Assembly (NCBI GenBank): GCA_037127315.1 | Contig: JBBBDQ010000403.1 | Coordinates: 2,080,001-2,144,000, forward strand | Reading direction: 5' to 3' | Source of the DNA: Ascarosepion bandense | Taxonomy: Eukaryota; Mollusca; Cephalopoda; Sepiida; Sepiidae | Length of the DNA: 64,000 nt | Shown: one piece after another, positions 12,394 to 24,809 of the stretch | Layout of the letters: every line of letters starts with the position of its first letter | How positions within the stretch are numbered: the stretch's first letter is position 1 | The notes under the pieces: generated by a model | What the model saw: the letters and a program-made list of their open reading frames with translations, nothing else | What the model was told of the DNA's origin: nothing | Databases searched by the model: none | Translations under genes and position numbers: made by a program

Positions 12394-12929
12394 CCATAGA
12401 TATACTGATATTAGTCTTAAAAGAATGACGCTTGCTGCAAGTGAAGTTGAGTACTGGAAACAGTGGCTTTTGCTAATGGTGTTGTAACGTGGACCGCCTG
12501 TGGTTTGGTACCGAAAGTGTTCAGACAACTCGTACCACAAGGACAAGGAGACAGTTTCAGAAAAGTTCAAATCCACCACGATTGTTAGCGAGTGTACTAC
12601 ATTGATATACACACAGATGCACTCACATATTTTTAATATTTTAATAGATTCATTAGGGAATGTAAATAATCTATTATTTTTCAACCATTTTGCCTTTCTT
12701 TCCGAAAATCAGCTCATAATAGTAAAATAAAGATGCAATAAAACTATGAATTATCTAATTTGATAATTTAATTCTTTAATGCATAATATATATTAAGAAC
12801 ATTATAGTCTGAAGAAAATTTGTTTTCGATTAATAATGAAACTTTAAAAGAATTGTTTTCATTTTTTTAACTATAATACTTTATAAAGTTTCCAAAATAT
12901 TTTTAAAATACTTCAAAGATTCGTGGTTT
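12394..12929. repeat. Duplicated non-coding segment (as 27780-28030 and 31100-31390)
   Basis: The block contains AAGTTGAGTACTGGAAACAG, TGGTGTTG, CGGCCTGTGGTTTG and GAGTGTACTACATTG-like sequence, shared with 31160-31360 and 27850-28020. No coding signal. Confidence 0.55.
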
Positions 12930-15900
12930 TTTTTTTTTTTATAAGCGTTTCACCCCGAGCAAGGCATGTCACTGCCACTACTGTGCAGGGGGCTACGTAG
13001 AGTGGAGAAAGGCTGATTAAATATAGGAAATAACAGAGCGTGGGTGATAGGCGGGTGAGGATACCGAGAATGAGGGTTGGGTAGATGAGAGTGTTGTGAG
13101 AATAGTTGGGAGTTAGTGTGATAGGAGGTGTCTATTGACCCTACATTTAAACACCTGGAGATTGTAACTGTCGGGAAAGCAGACTTGTGGAAGGGAGTTC
13201 CACAGGCGGGAAGCGAGAAAAGAAGCTGTTGGAGTAGAATTTACGGTTACATCTTATTTGTTTAACTGTAAAAGGGTGGGACCTAGTTGCTAATCTAGTA
13301 TCTCGTGTAAATTCGTGCTTAGGCGGCACCAGTGATCTAAGCTCATCGGAGCAGAAGCCATGAAAGTACTTGTAGAAGAGGCACAGGGAAGCTACATCAC
13401 GCCGGTGTGAGAGCGGCTGCAGCCGGTCTGCCAAGTCAGTATCAACCACGTTACAGATCCTCCTTTGTATTTTGTCAAGAAGCCCAAGGAGAGCAGCAGG
13501 GGCACCCGACCAGATATGGCAGCAATATTCAATACACGGGCGGATGGTAGATTTGTATATGTGCAGAATAGTTTCAGGTGGGAAAAATTTCCGGGCCCTG
13601 CACAGGGAGCCCACTTTCATAGCAGCAGATTTGGCAATGGATTCAATATAGTCATTCCATTTGAGGTCCGCCGAGAGTGTAAGGCCAAGGAGGCGTAGTA
13701 TTTTACTCTCTGGGAGGCTAGCCTGTCCCATGCTAATGGGAGGTAGATGCGATTGTCTATGGTGGTTAGTTGATAACAGCTTTGTTTTGGAGGCATTGAA
13801 ATTTACCAACCATTTCTTACCCCAGGTCACTACGGATTGGAGGTCCCTTTCAAGTGCGGCAGCGAGGTTCACTTTGTCGTCCAGACCTGGTTTCTGATCG
13901 ATGCGAGAGTAGATTGTTGTGTCGTCGGCATACATGCCAACTTGGGATCTAATGGTGTCGGGGAGATCATTAATGTAGATCAGAAAGAGCGTGGGACCTA
14001 GGATAGAACCTTGAGGGACGCCCGCGTTCGTCTGGTAGTTTTGGGAGGCATGCCTATTTAATACCACCTTTAATGTGCGGTTAGAGAGGAAGGACTGGAT
14101 GAGGTCAAACAGATGTCCAGTTATCCCATAGCTCCGCAGTTTGCACAAGAGGCCAGCATGCCAGACCCTGTCGAATGCTTTGGAGATATCCAAGGCAACG
14201 GTTCGGGCTTCACCATTCTTGTCGAGTGCCTGGTATATGTACTCGGTAATGGTCGTTAGCGTATCAGCAGTAGACCTGGTGAAGCGAAACCCATACTGTT
14301 TGTCAGAGAGAAGCCCGTTGGTCATAAGGTGCTGAATCACCTCGGCGTTGATAATGGCTTCGAAAACTTTGCCAAAGATTGGAAGGAGACTAATAGGACG
14401 GTAAGTGGCGGGGTCTGAGGGTTCGCCAGAATTCTTAAATATAGGTACTACGCAGGAGGACTTCCAACAGGCAGGAAAGCAGGAAGTAGATAGGCAGAGG
14501 TTATAGAGTTTAGAGAGGAAAGAGGAGAGTTCTGGGGCACATTTCTTCAGTACTATGACTGGGATTCCGTCACCGCCGCTCGCTTTGTGTGGGTCAAGTT
14601 GCGCTATTATCTTGGCGACCAGCGAGGGTGAAATGTGGACGTTATTTAGTTGAGCCTTAGTTCTGGGTGGGAAGTCTGGTGTAGGTATTCCTAACGAGTC
14701 CAGTGTCGAATTGGTTGAGAATCTACGGGCAAAGCATTCAGCCTTGTCGGCTGGGGAGGTGAGAACTTCAAATTCATTGATTAGTGGGGGTATTGAAGTC
14801 TTGTTCCTGCTGAGCACTCTTTTGCAGAGACGCCAGTAATCTTTGGAGCCAAACTTAGAGGATGCTATGCGTTGCCTAATTCTGGTAGCAAACGCCCTCT
14901 TGGCTTCGTTCAGTACTTTTTTACACTTGTTCCGTGCTGAGGTGAAAAGGCGCCTGTTTTGGTTCGACGAGCAGCTTCGATAGAGCCGGAAGAAATGGTT
15001 CCGGTGGGCAATAGCGGCCGAGCAAGCGGGTGAGAACCAGGGGGACGAATTAGGTTTTAGTTGGAATTTTCTGGCAGGGATAAAAGTATCGATGCCAGCC
15101 TTAACCCAAGAGGAGACTTCGGAGGCACAGTCTTCGACAGGAAGATCAAAGACGTTGTTCCAGGGGACTTCGCAGAGGAAGTCCCTGAACGAGTCCCAGT
15201 CGGCTCTTTGGTAGCAGTATGATATTCTGGTGGTCTGGTTTTCTTGGGTAGAGTTAGTGCGGATTGATATGTTTACGGAGACTACGGCGTGGTCAGAGTT
15301 TCCAAGGGGGCAGAGTTGCCTGGTAGTGCAGGAGTATGGGATGGAGGTAAAACAAAGGTCGAGTAAAGAGTCCCTTCCGTTAGGGGTTTTAGAGAAACGC
15401 GTGGGGAAGTCCACCACTTGCGTTAGAGCTTGGGCTATTGAAAAGTGCATGGTGAGGATCCCAGCAAGGTCGGTGGCTGAGTTTTCAAGCCACTTGGTGT
15501 GGTGGGCGTTAAAATCGCCAAACACAAATATATGAGCAGATGGGTGAGAAGAAATGGCCCTGTCGATGTTAGTCGAGATGCAATCAAGTAACGTACAGTC
15601 AGAGGAGGAGGGGGAGCGGTAGAGGAAGAAGAGATAGCTAACCGAGCTTAGAAGTGAGAGACGGAAGCACATGAAGGAATGATCAAGGGATTCAAGAGAT
15701 GTGACCCTGGCTAGGGGGAGTTGTTCGCTGACATATACACCAAGCCCATGCATATGGACATTAGAGTCCTTCCTGAAGAGAGGAAGGTAACCAGGAACGA
15801 ACAGCTCTGAAGAGGGGATAGAAGGGTCAAGGTTAGTCTCACATATAGCTAAGATATCGGGTGAGTTAGTTAGAAGGAAAGACTCTACACTATTAAAGTT

Positions 15901-15990
15901 ACTGCGAATACCTCGTATATTTGTGAAGGTAACGCAGAGAGGTTTGGGCGATTTACGACTAGCTGGTTTAGGCTTGCTATTTTGTTTGTT
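12930..15990 (-). mobile_element. Near-complete CR1/Jockey-group LINE (ORF2 side)
   Basis: A 3-kb copy with a poly(A) end at about 12930 and a 5' break at about 15990. The 3' UTR ends CCTTGCTCGGGGTGAAACGC followed by A-rich sequence. It contains the ORF2 described separately. No ORF1 is visible, so the copy is 5'-truncated just ahead of the endonuclease. Confidence 0.9.
13147..15985 (-). CDS. LINE ORF2: endonuclease-reverse transcriptase, frameshifted near the end
   Basis: An open frame of 868 codons from ATG (15753), and open about 75 codons further upstream without an ATG. The upstream part reads FTNIRGIRSNF and ILAICETNLDPS, the start of an EEP endonuclease; FGDFNAHHTKW and NSDHAVV follow. 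RT motifs are YRPISLLPIFGKVFE, ALDISKAFDRVWH, GVPQGSILGP and the catalytic YADDTTIYS. The C-terminal part has IEYCCHIWSGAP and LLDKIQRRICNV. Compared with other copies, a 2-bp deletion in the SR-(TS)-RLWNSLP region shifts the frame, so the last 26 codons are out of frame. The correct frame would end at a TAA beside the 3' UTR. Confidence 0.9.
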
Positions 15991-17422
15991 TGGTTAGTTT
16001 ATAAACGTATTAAGCGAACACTGTGCAAATTTCATGCTATCAATAAGTATTACTTGAGTAAATCAGATTAATTTAACATTAAATTTGCTAAATTTTCCAA
16101 AAATAATGTGTCACAGAAGTATATTTTATTTTTACAAGATTTGTAGCCATAAGAATTAACTTTTGTTTACAAAAGTCGATTGCTCAAAAATGGCCGACAA
16201 ATTTAAAAATTAAAAAAAAAAGAATTGAAAATTTTTTAGATTCCAATCAATATAATCTTTGTTTGAAGTACATCAGAGTATTTTGCTTACTGAAAAATAG
16301 TTAATTTAATCATTTAGCTTTTAATTAAAACTAAAATAAAAGTTTGAAGAAAAATATTTTTTCAAAAATTTAATTTAAAAGTTAATTATCGAAAATGAGT
16401 GGATTAAAATATGTAAAAAATACTTTGTTCTTTTCACTTAATAACATAAACATATTGATAGAAAAATTTTGTTTTTATAATGTTGGGGCCTTTTATATTC
16501 CTGCTATGCTGTTTTTTCAGCGAATTAGTGGAGGTAGCTAAAAATTCTAGGTTAGTATCTAACCCTTTGAATCACAGTTGACAATTTTTTTCTTTTCAAT
16601 TTGTTTATAAAGCCTATGTTAATGTTTGCCAGCCATTTTAATAAATAATATGATAAATGGTGTTAATAAGTAATGTAATATTATAGTATTATTGTTTTTG
16701 TTGGTAATTTTAAAAAAATTGATAAAAAACATTAAGTGAAACGAATTATATGACAGTCATAAATATATCATAAGGCATCTATTCTTGTTCTAGACGTGAT
16801 AACACAAGAAAGAATTAACTATGTAGAATACGACTTATCTCCCCTTGCATAGGTAACCCAATGAAAACATTGTATATGTGATTCTTTTGAAATTCAATAG
16901 CCACCTTACGACTACTATAAGATACAAGAGCAGAAACGTTAGATGCAACCACAAGTTATATGCTAACAGTTTCTTTTATAGCATTTATCTCTTGTAGAAC
17001 TCCCTTCCAGCTTCTTGATTCCCAGTCAACTTTGATTTTCAAAGATTTAAATTAAATATCAACCGTTATCTGTCGTCTTCTTAATTCATTTTCATGTATT
17101 GTTCTCTCTTTTTAATAGTGTCTTTCCTTCTCATACTATCTAACCTTCAATAGCCCCCTTAAATGTTAGCGGCTTTATTTCGTTGCTTGGGGTGAAATGA
17201 TAAAAAACGCAACTAAAAAATCTTTAGTAGTGATTCAAAATCATGATGAAGGAATCTTATTTTAGTTATCGCTTGTCATGTATATGCATTTATCATTCTA
17301 TCACGGATTTAGTCGATATTCAATTTTATTACAGTGATCTTTACTCAATACATAAAGAGAAAAAAGATTTTAAAATACGAGGAAAAAATCGTGAATTAGA
17401 TTCTGAGATAAAAAAAACTCAC
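15991..17422. other. Intron, duplicated unit flank with CR1 tail
   Basis: AT-rich intron on the 3' side of exon A2. 16050-16620 matches 1920-3190; 16818-17000 (AACTATGTAGAATACGACTT) matches 28648 and 32272; 17150-17200 is a CR1 3' tail (GTTGCTTGGGGTGAAATGAT). No gene seen. Confidence 0.6.
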
Positions 17423-17533
17423 TTTCAGAACAAGTTCTTCCGAAGAAGCCTCGCTTGCATTTACAAAAATACCCCTCGCGTTTGTTTATGCACTCGGCTC
17501 CATTTTTGCAAGGCTTCTTTGCACAATGGTTTG
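17423..17533 (-). CDS. EGF exon A2
   Basis: A 111-bp exon, phase 1-1. It encodes [25 protein letters not shown] and GFFGRTC. It groups with A7 (NHC). The donor is CTGAAA|GTGAGT. A CR1 tail (17150-17200) lies about 220 bp away, as for A4 and A5. Confidence 0.9.
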
Positions 17534-17975
17534 CTGTGAAAAAGTTATGTATATAAAAATGAAAATATCTGCATTTTAATCATACTTTTCGTTTTTAATG
17601 TGTCAAGTATTAATCATGTCAATTATGGCAAAAGTTGCAGTTTATCAGTTTTAATTTCAAGGTATTCGAATTTAACATTTTATTGACTCATTTGCGAAAG
17701 AAGAAGGACAACAAATGAGTTTTTCGAGTTGCAAGTTAAGAAAAGAAACATGGCTGAGAATGAAATGCCTTCTTGGTAGGAATTAAAAAATAGCGCTATT
17801 CAACATTCCCAAAAAATTATTTGGTATGACAGGTACTCAATGGCTGAATGAAGCTAATGCGGGTCCTTTAGCATAAAATATAAAGAGGCACTAAAAATAA
17901 AAATTCACATAAATATAAAATTATAATTTATTTGCTAATGGTAGAGCTTATAAACAAATAATCATTTATTTTTTT

Positions 17976-18999
17976 CCACAATTTACTCCCGCATCAGCAA
18001 GAAACCCGTCGTGGTGGACAAACATAAACTTGCTGCTGACCTTGAACGGGATCTACACTCTGTGGTGAATTGGGGCAAGAAGTGGCTTGTTAATTTCGAT
18101 GCATCTAAGACCAAGTTGTTGTCTGTCAATCATCACAGGCAACCTCTCCTGCCTCCCATAAGCATGAACCAAACGAGTCTCCCTGAGAGCAATACACTGG
18201 GCCTCCTCGATCTTACCCTCTCTTCTGATCTCAAATAGAACCACTACATTGAGTCCGTAGCTAAATCCACTGCTAAGAAGGTTGGGTCACTGTGTCGAGC
18301 CAGGATGTTTTTCCCGCCTGAATCCATCCTGCATATATAAAAATCAACCATTCGTCCGTGCATGTAATACTGCTGCTATATATGGTCAGGTGCCCCTGCT
18401 GTTCATCTCAGTGTTCTCGACAGGCTCCAAAGGAGAATCAGTAATGTGATAGGTACCGACTTGTCGGCTCGACTACAGCTACTTCCCCACCGACGAGATG
18501 TGGCCTCCCTTTGTCTGTTCTATAAATACTTTCATGGCTTCTGCTCCAACGAACTTAAGTCACTGGTGCCTCTGCAACAGGTGTTTACTCGTGCAACCAG
18601 ATTGGCAACTGGGTCCCATCCCATTCACAGTTAGATTAACCAAATGCAGACGACAATTCTACTCCTGCAGCTTCTTCTCTCGCACTTCCCGCCTGTGGAA
18701 CTCGCTTCCATATTCTTGCTTTCCTGACGGATTATAACCTCCAGGAATTTAAATGCAATGTCAATACTCATCTCTTAACCACTTGACTCTAGTTCTTTCA
18801 CCACCCCGTATATACTTTCTTTTCTCTCCACCTTTGCAACTGTCATCACACCTGTATTCCCATCCTTCTCTTGCTCCTTTCTAACTGGTTCGTCTTTCTC
18901 TTCACTCTCTTCTACTTAATCTTTTTACTCTTATGTAGCCCCCTGCACATCAGTGGCATTACCGCCTTGCTCGGGGTGATACGATTAAAAACAAACAAA
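17976..18999 (+). mobile_element. CR1/Jockey-group LINE, 3' fragment
   Basis: Coding traces read LAADLERDLHSVVNWGKKW and NFDASKTKLLSVNHHR, then DLSARLQLLPHRRDVA and CLFYKYFHGFCSNEL. The fragment is broken by stops and frameshifts and ends with CCTTGCTCGGGGTGATACGA plus A-rich tail. It is inserted in the A2-B2 intron at a site that is empty in the paralogous A7-B7 intron (near 38120). Confidence 0.88.
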
Positions 19000-19049
19000 A
19001 AGAATGTTCTAACTGCTTATTAAATCAACCCATAAAAATACGATACAAA

Positions 19050-19617
19050 TATTCTGTTATGTCGCCAAGTATAAATGAATAACTCAACAACAGAATCAGA
19101 ATATAAGTTGTATTCCGCAGAAAGACGGTTAGTATGTACAGAAGTGATTAGTAATATTTACAATAGAAAGATACAAGAGTCCAATCCGTCGTAAGACGTG
19201 TGTATACGTGATTACTTCCGGTACGCCACCGGAAGTGTGACTAACTCTTCACTGACTCGCACTGACTCTTCAGTAACTCATTAGAGACTCTCAAGTGACT
19301 CTCTACGACTCATTATTGAGTTGTCCCTCCCAGTAAGGGCAACATGTGACACATGGTCAGTTTGGACTGGGATTTCCGGGCTATATGGCCCAGCCAAAAA
19401 ATATCTGTCTATTTTTGCCCAGTCGGAACCACGACTGGGTTACTGCTCTCTGCTCGGAAGCAGAGAGCACCCCTCGCCCGAAGGCAGAGAGCTGACAGTG
19501 TCGTAGAGTCGTCCAGCGACTCTCTACGACTCTCTCTGTAGAGCATCCACCATTGCTATATATAGCAATGGGAACAGTCAATTTGTAGTCAAATAGGAGC
19601 GGCGCCTTAATATATTC
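19050..19617. mobile_element. Solo LTR (558 bp) with TATTC target duplication
   Basis: The LTR itself is 19055-19612: it starts TGTTATGTCGCCAAG and ends GCGCCTTAATA. TATTC occurs directly before (19050-19054) and after (19613-19617). The A7-B7 intron at about 38170 carries the uninterrupted site. Its relative at 24815-25622 ends in canonical TAACA, so the TAATA here is a mutated end. It contains short inverted repeats such as AGAGAGC/GCTCTCT. No internal region is present. Confidence 0.88.
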
Positions 19618-20009
19618 TCACGAGATATTTGGGTTCTGAGATAATGTTATCTTAAATGATAAATAAGTGAAAATACAGCTCCACTGACAGGTAAATATTA
19701 ATATTTCCAGATGATTAGATGCCAGTTTCACAAAAACAGCTTGAAAATATATAAATTCTGGACCTTCAAAAATCCGGGGCCCTCGAGAACGCAGGCCCAT
19801 AGCATTTGCTAGTTTTATACTTGGTTAATCCGATACAGCAGATAAATGGAGTAAATTGAATTGGCAATAAATATTGTGGTAAAAATTACTAAATTGAGGA
19901 GGCAATTATGACAAAATCATTATTAAACAATAAAACGTCTTAAAAATGATTTTTATTCTTTAAAGGCTTATTTCTAATCCAACAAGATTGTTATATAAAT
20001 TCTACTCAC

Positions 20010-20120
20010 GAATTTCGCAGTTCCTTCCTTCAAAGTCTTCCTTACATATACAACGGTAGGTATTCTCTTCATTAGTACAGACCGCGCCATTTTTGCAAGG
20101 TTTCTTTTCGCAATAGTCAA
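20010..20120 (-). CDS. EGF exon B2
   Basis: A 111-bp exon, phase 1-1. It encodes YCEKKPCKNGAVC, then NTYRCICKED and FEGRNC. It is the NEENTYRC subtype like B7 and lacks the O-fucose consensus (Val before cysteine 3). A solo LTR inserted 398 bp away distinguishes it from B7. Confidence 0.9.
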
Positions 20121-20426
20121 CTGTAACGAATAAATTGAATTAAGTGTGTCAAATTGCAAAAAAAAAAAAAGAAAAAATAATAATAATCAATGAATGTGAT
20201 TAATACATATCCTATCTTTTATTCTTATAGATAGACAGATGTTTATATAATAGATTGTTGTAGATTTGATAAATACAGGATTGACTGCTATCTTAGCCCT
20301 AGGCTACTCACTTCAAAAGCTCTGGTTTTTACATCATGTGACCATGACTCGACATTTTTTTGCAGAGTCATCTTTTGACTGTCTTTGGTTATTCTATCAA
20401 ATTCATAATGATACGGTTCTGGTAGG

Positions 20427-21095
20427 AATACAATCCAAAATGCCAAATACAGGTGGGAGATAACAGAATCAAGCAAGTACAAAAATTTAAGTACCTAGGA
20501 AGTGTTCTAACAGAAGATGGAAAGTGCGACACAGAGATCCGAAGGCGAATTGGCATGGCAAAGGACGCGTTCCAGAAGATGAGCAAAATACTAACACACA
20601 GGAAAATCTCAATAGAAACGAAGAAAAGAGTGCTAGACTGCTACGTGATGTCAGTTCTTCAATGCGGCAGTGAATGCTGGACAATATCATCGAAAATGAG
20701 GACAAAACTGGAAGCGGCCGAAATGTGGTTCTACAGAAGGATGCTACGGATATCGTGGACTGAGCATGCAAGCAACGATGAGGTGTTGGAAAGAATGGCA
20801 ACAAAAAGGAAATTGATGCTGAGCATCAGGAAGAGACAACTGAAGTTCCTGCGACATGCAATGAGGAAGGAGAGCCTGGAGAACCTGATACTGACTGGCC
20901 AGATAGAAGGAAGGAGAGACAGAGGAAGGCAGCGGATAACATATTTGCAGGGTCTGATCAGGTGGATGACGAAACGGGGGTTGCCAGGAGCAACAGGAGC
21001 AAACATACGAAGAGCCACAAGGGATAGGGAGACGTGGAGAACCATGATCACCTACATCCTGAAGGGACAGCGCACATAGAAGAAGAAGAAGACCA
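20427..21095 (+). mobile_element. GAA-tailed LINE, 5'-truncated 3' end
   Basis: A 208-codon frame at 20453-21079 encodes the C-terminal region: QVQKFKYLGSVLTEDGK, VLDCYVMSVLQCGSECW, AAEMWFYRRMLRISW and RDRGRQRITYLQG. The stop codon TAG is followed by (AAG)n. This tract is the best-preserved C-terminus of the family in the window. Confidence 0.88.
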
Positions 21096-21930
21096 TGACG
21101 CAACAAAATAAAAACGCGTCTCACAATGACTGTAACGTACAAAGCGGTGTGGCGTATAAAAGAGGCAATCAAGTCAGAAGCTGCCCGGCATAGACGAGCG
21201 AAAGACCGACTGCTGATGCCTGCTACCACGTTGCCTGACGCCTTCAACCATTACCACTGCTACAACGCTATCCAATGCTTCTAACCACTACTGCTGCTAC
21301 CATCCTGCTGACACCTCATATCACTTTTACCGCAACTATCATTTTCAGGACAAAAAAAAAAACGTTATTTCAGGATAAAAGCAACTGTCATTTTCAGGAC
21401 AACTAACAGGTCTGTTTCTCTAGTTACTACAACTGCCTTTTTCAGGACAGGAAAATATCTCACGAAATATGCACCAACCCAATGTAGCGACTCCAAAAAA
21501 TTACTCCATATCGACGCGACAGCGACCTCCAGCTTAGCAACCTTACTATATGAACCACCGACTGCTAACGTAGTCCACATACCAGTCAAACAGAGCGAAC
21601 CGCACTTCGACAGCGCAGTCTACGCCACTCGAGTACGGCAAACACGCGACGGAATAGTCCTATCCACCTGGTGCAGCAACAATTAACTAGTATTTCCTGA
21701 CCTACGTGTTGTTAACGGCACTCACTGACGACTCAAGCCTATGAGCAGTGGACACCGCTAAATCAACATCAGTCCTGCGTCAACCCAAGAGATTTTTTGA
21801 ACTGTAAACAACACAAATAAAAGTTGTCTGACTAAGGCAACTTTGGTTTTTATTGTCCGAAGTATCATGTTTCAAGCCACGAGATTCGCAACCCTTGTAC
21901 CAAGTCTAACCACATCCATTCATAACGGTA

Positions 21931-22050
21931 TTGGAATCCGTCCCAGAGCACCAGCCGTATACTCATCTCAAAGAGGCTATACTTAAACGAACAAGCCGCT
22001 TCAAAGAGGAAACGCTCCGCGAGTCGCCAAAGGCGACCGCACTTCATCCC
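21931..22050 (+). pseudogene. Ty3/gypsy gag remnant
   Basis: PEHQPYTHLKEAILKRTSRF resembles the 'PYT.LK.AIL.RT' segment of gypsy-type Gag capsid proteins, and LRE follows. The frame is lost soon after. Only a short trace, recognised by pattern and context. Confidence 0.55.
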
Positions 22051-22566
22051 AGCTCCTACGGGAGTCTAGGAAAACACACCATAACAGAACCCATCCTTCC
22101 AGGTTTATGCATGGTCCGGCTACCCGCAACGTTATTACAGATTAAAAACACCCCTTTAAACAGGCTAGTAAATTTCGCCGACTGCATTTTTATCCATTCA
22201 GGACAAAAGTGTGAATTTAGCGTACGAATCTGGGAACGCAATCACATGCTTGGAGAATGCAGTAACCGATCTGCAGAAGTGAATGACAGACTTAATGTCC
22301 ACATTGAGCAGTAAAGCCAGGAGCCCAAGACCTTTTAAATGGCAGGATAAGGATCGACCACGCAGTTCGAATCGAGATAGACATCTCGGCCCGGACACCA
22401 GTTGGTTTCACCACAAATACAGCTCCAGGGCTTGAAAATGCAGAGATCACTGTAAATATTTTCAACATCAGGGAAACGACACAACCGACAGACAACGGCG
22501 ACAGACCTGTCTGGTTAAGAACAACGTTGTCGCTTTTTCTGTGTCTTAGACCAAAATAACAGTTTC

Positions 22567-22860
22567 TTGGCCGTCAGCGTGATACTTCACACTAACAAAC
22601 CCTCCGCTAAGCTCACCCTGTTTAGACTTCAAGTAGCTAACGGTTCTACTATTGAAACCTACTGCAACAAATCTCTCATGCTACACATTGACATGCGACA
22701 TGACTATATCTGGTCATTTATCCTGGTAAACGTGAAAACGCCCATTACTGGCGTACTACGATTTAGCAGTTCACATGAATACGAGAACGCTTTCCGACGA
22801 TACCACGAATATCTAAGTCACAGGAATTCACACCCGCCACAACACGACTGGAATTAGCTT
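22567..22860 (+). pseudogene. Ty3/gypsy protease remnant
   Basis: LQVANGSTIETYCNKSLML followed by DYIWSFILVNVKTPI and G resembles the C-terminal half of the gypsy aspartic protease (ANGS.I.TYG...L.L and F.V.DV..PI.G). The active-site DTG/DSG triad is not in this frame. Confidence 0.65.
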
Positions 22861-22929
22861 CGCAACATGTCAGGGCTGAGAGTATTTGAAAATGTTAAAT
22901 CAGTGCATGAACTTAACTTATCCAAGGAA

Positions 22930-23420
22930 AAGCACTGATCCATTCAAAAACCAAATCTAGCATCACATTAAGACGTTTGAACAGCCAGCGTATTTCAGCC
23001 CGCGACGGCTACCACAGCACAACCTGGATTATACCCAGAAAGCTAAACGACAGCATAATCAACCTTTCAGGCATCCCATACGCCTCGCCATTACACCTGG
23101 TACCGGAATATTGAATATGCGTCAATTACAGGAAACTCAACGCTTTGACCATTCACAACCGCTACCCTGTCCCCAACATCAACGATTTTGCACCAGGACT
23201 ACAGGGAGCACGCATATTTTCCAAAATCGATCTGACCAAAACATCCGCAAAAATCATAGTTTCTGGAAACGGATGACACTAATGACTTCATCACATTGTC
23301 AACTAATAAATCCGGGCAATTTTCTCTGTGCCCGGTGTTTTTTTAGCATCAGCTACGGCCCTGTTGGCAGGCAACCCTCTGAATTCATTTCGCAAAACTA
23401 GGACCTCAGTCGCGGATTTC
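22930..23420 (+). pseudogene. Ty3/gypsy reverse-transcriptase remnant
   Basis: Scattered frames retain traces of the RT region, such as pieces resembling PLPCPQHQRF, FSKIDLTK-type sequence near 23215-23240 and NPFEFISQN-like sequence. Several frameshifts and stops occur. The catalytic motif cannot be placed with confidence. Confidence 0.5.
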
Positions 23421-23559
23421 ACGAAACTGTCTTACATCGCCAGTGACCCACAAACCAAAATTTACCTGACAACAAATGCGCAGTGATTGAACAAAATTTG
23501 AACTTGCAACGAAACCAATTGTGTTCTTCTCTGCCAATCCATCATCAGCGTAATCAAAA

Positions 23560-23885
23560 TACAGCACTTTTTTCCCCGGGAACTATTGGCAGTATATTTA
23601 GCCATCAAACATTTTCACCACAGTCTGAAATGTCGAAACTTTACAATCTTCACAGATCACAAACTGCTGATGCCAACAATGAGCTCGATCTCAGACAAAT
23701 ACATTTCTCGTGAGATCAGGCACTTAGACTACATATCACAGTTTTCGACAGGCTTACGACACGTGAAAGGTAAGGACAACGCAGTCGTCGATACACTGAC
23801 TCAAACTGGAATCAACGCCCTCACAAGCGACATCTTGAGTCAAGATTTAGTAGCGGATGAGCGAAAATTCGACTCGACGTTATGA
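23560..23885 (+). pseudogene. Ty3/gypsy RNase H remnant
   Basis: LAVYLAIKHFHHSLK-like sequence is followed by FTIFTDHKLLMPTM and IRHLDYISQFSTGLRHVKG, then DNAVVDTLTQ. These are the conserved 'A...A...F......F.I.TDHK.L' and 'G.DN.VAD.LSR' segments of gypsy RNase H and tether. This part is open for about 100 codons. Confidence 0.8.
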
Positions 23886-23888
23886 GAC

Positions 23889-24543
23889 GTGTTCACAGAC
23901 TTCTCTCTGAAGCATCAGGAGTTCCCGTCACCCTTCAGCGACAAGACGATCTATGACGACACGACACTTGGCACTTCTAGACCATATGTACCTCCAACGC
24001 TGACAAAACAAGTATTCAGATACCTGGAATGTTCATCTCACCTGAACAAACGAGGTACTATCAAACTCATAGCTGACCACTTTGTTTGGTCTAACATGAA
24101 CACCGACGTCCGAGATTGAGTTTCTACGTGTTTAGAGTGTCACAAATGCAAGATTCACCGACACACGGAACATCCAACCTGTACTTTCAGAGCATATGAC
24201 GCTCGTTTCTCCCACGTCCACACTGACATCGTGAGACCACTACCAATGTGTCAAGAATACCAATACTTCCTGACAATCGTGGACCTTTACCCCGAATGGT
24301 CAACAGCTATTCAAATCGAAAACACCCCAGCCAACACAATATCCAAAGCAATCTTGCGTGACTGGATCGCAATCTTTGGAACTCCTCGGGTGATCACGAC
24401 AGATCGAGAGTCGCAATTTCAGTCATCTCTCTTTACAGAATTTAACCGCTTACTCAGCGTAAAACCCATCCGTACAACGTCTTACCATTTTTGCACCAAC
24501 AGACTTGTAGAACGATTTAACAGCTCTTTAAATCTTCCCTGAG
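23889..24543 (+). pseudogene. Ty3/gypsy integrase remnant
   Basis: An HHCC finger trace is visible (SSHLNKRGTIKLIADHFVW, then CLECHKCKIHRH in pieces). The core shows FSHVHTDIVRPL (first Asp), YFLTIVDLYPEWSTA, VITTDRESQFQSSL (second Asp) and NRLVERFNSSL (Glu). An in-frame stop lies between finger and core, and a stop follows shortly after the Glu. It is inactive. Confidence 0.8.
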
Positions 24544-24809
24544 CACAGGAAACGATACTACAAATTAGATCGACGATTTTTCCTTAATTCTCTAATCGTT
24601 AAGAAATTCCTTAATGAAAGATTTGGGTTGCTCAGCATCTGAGTTCTTTTTTGGGATGCCAATAGTTCGTATGACAATATTTTTTCCAATCATGGATCCG
24701 GCTCCGATAACCATTTTTGTTCAAGAGTTTCGACAGAAGATAACCAAATTGACTTACACACTTGTGCGACATCAAGCAACGTACGTGTATGTTCCTCATC
24801 AAACAAGTC

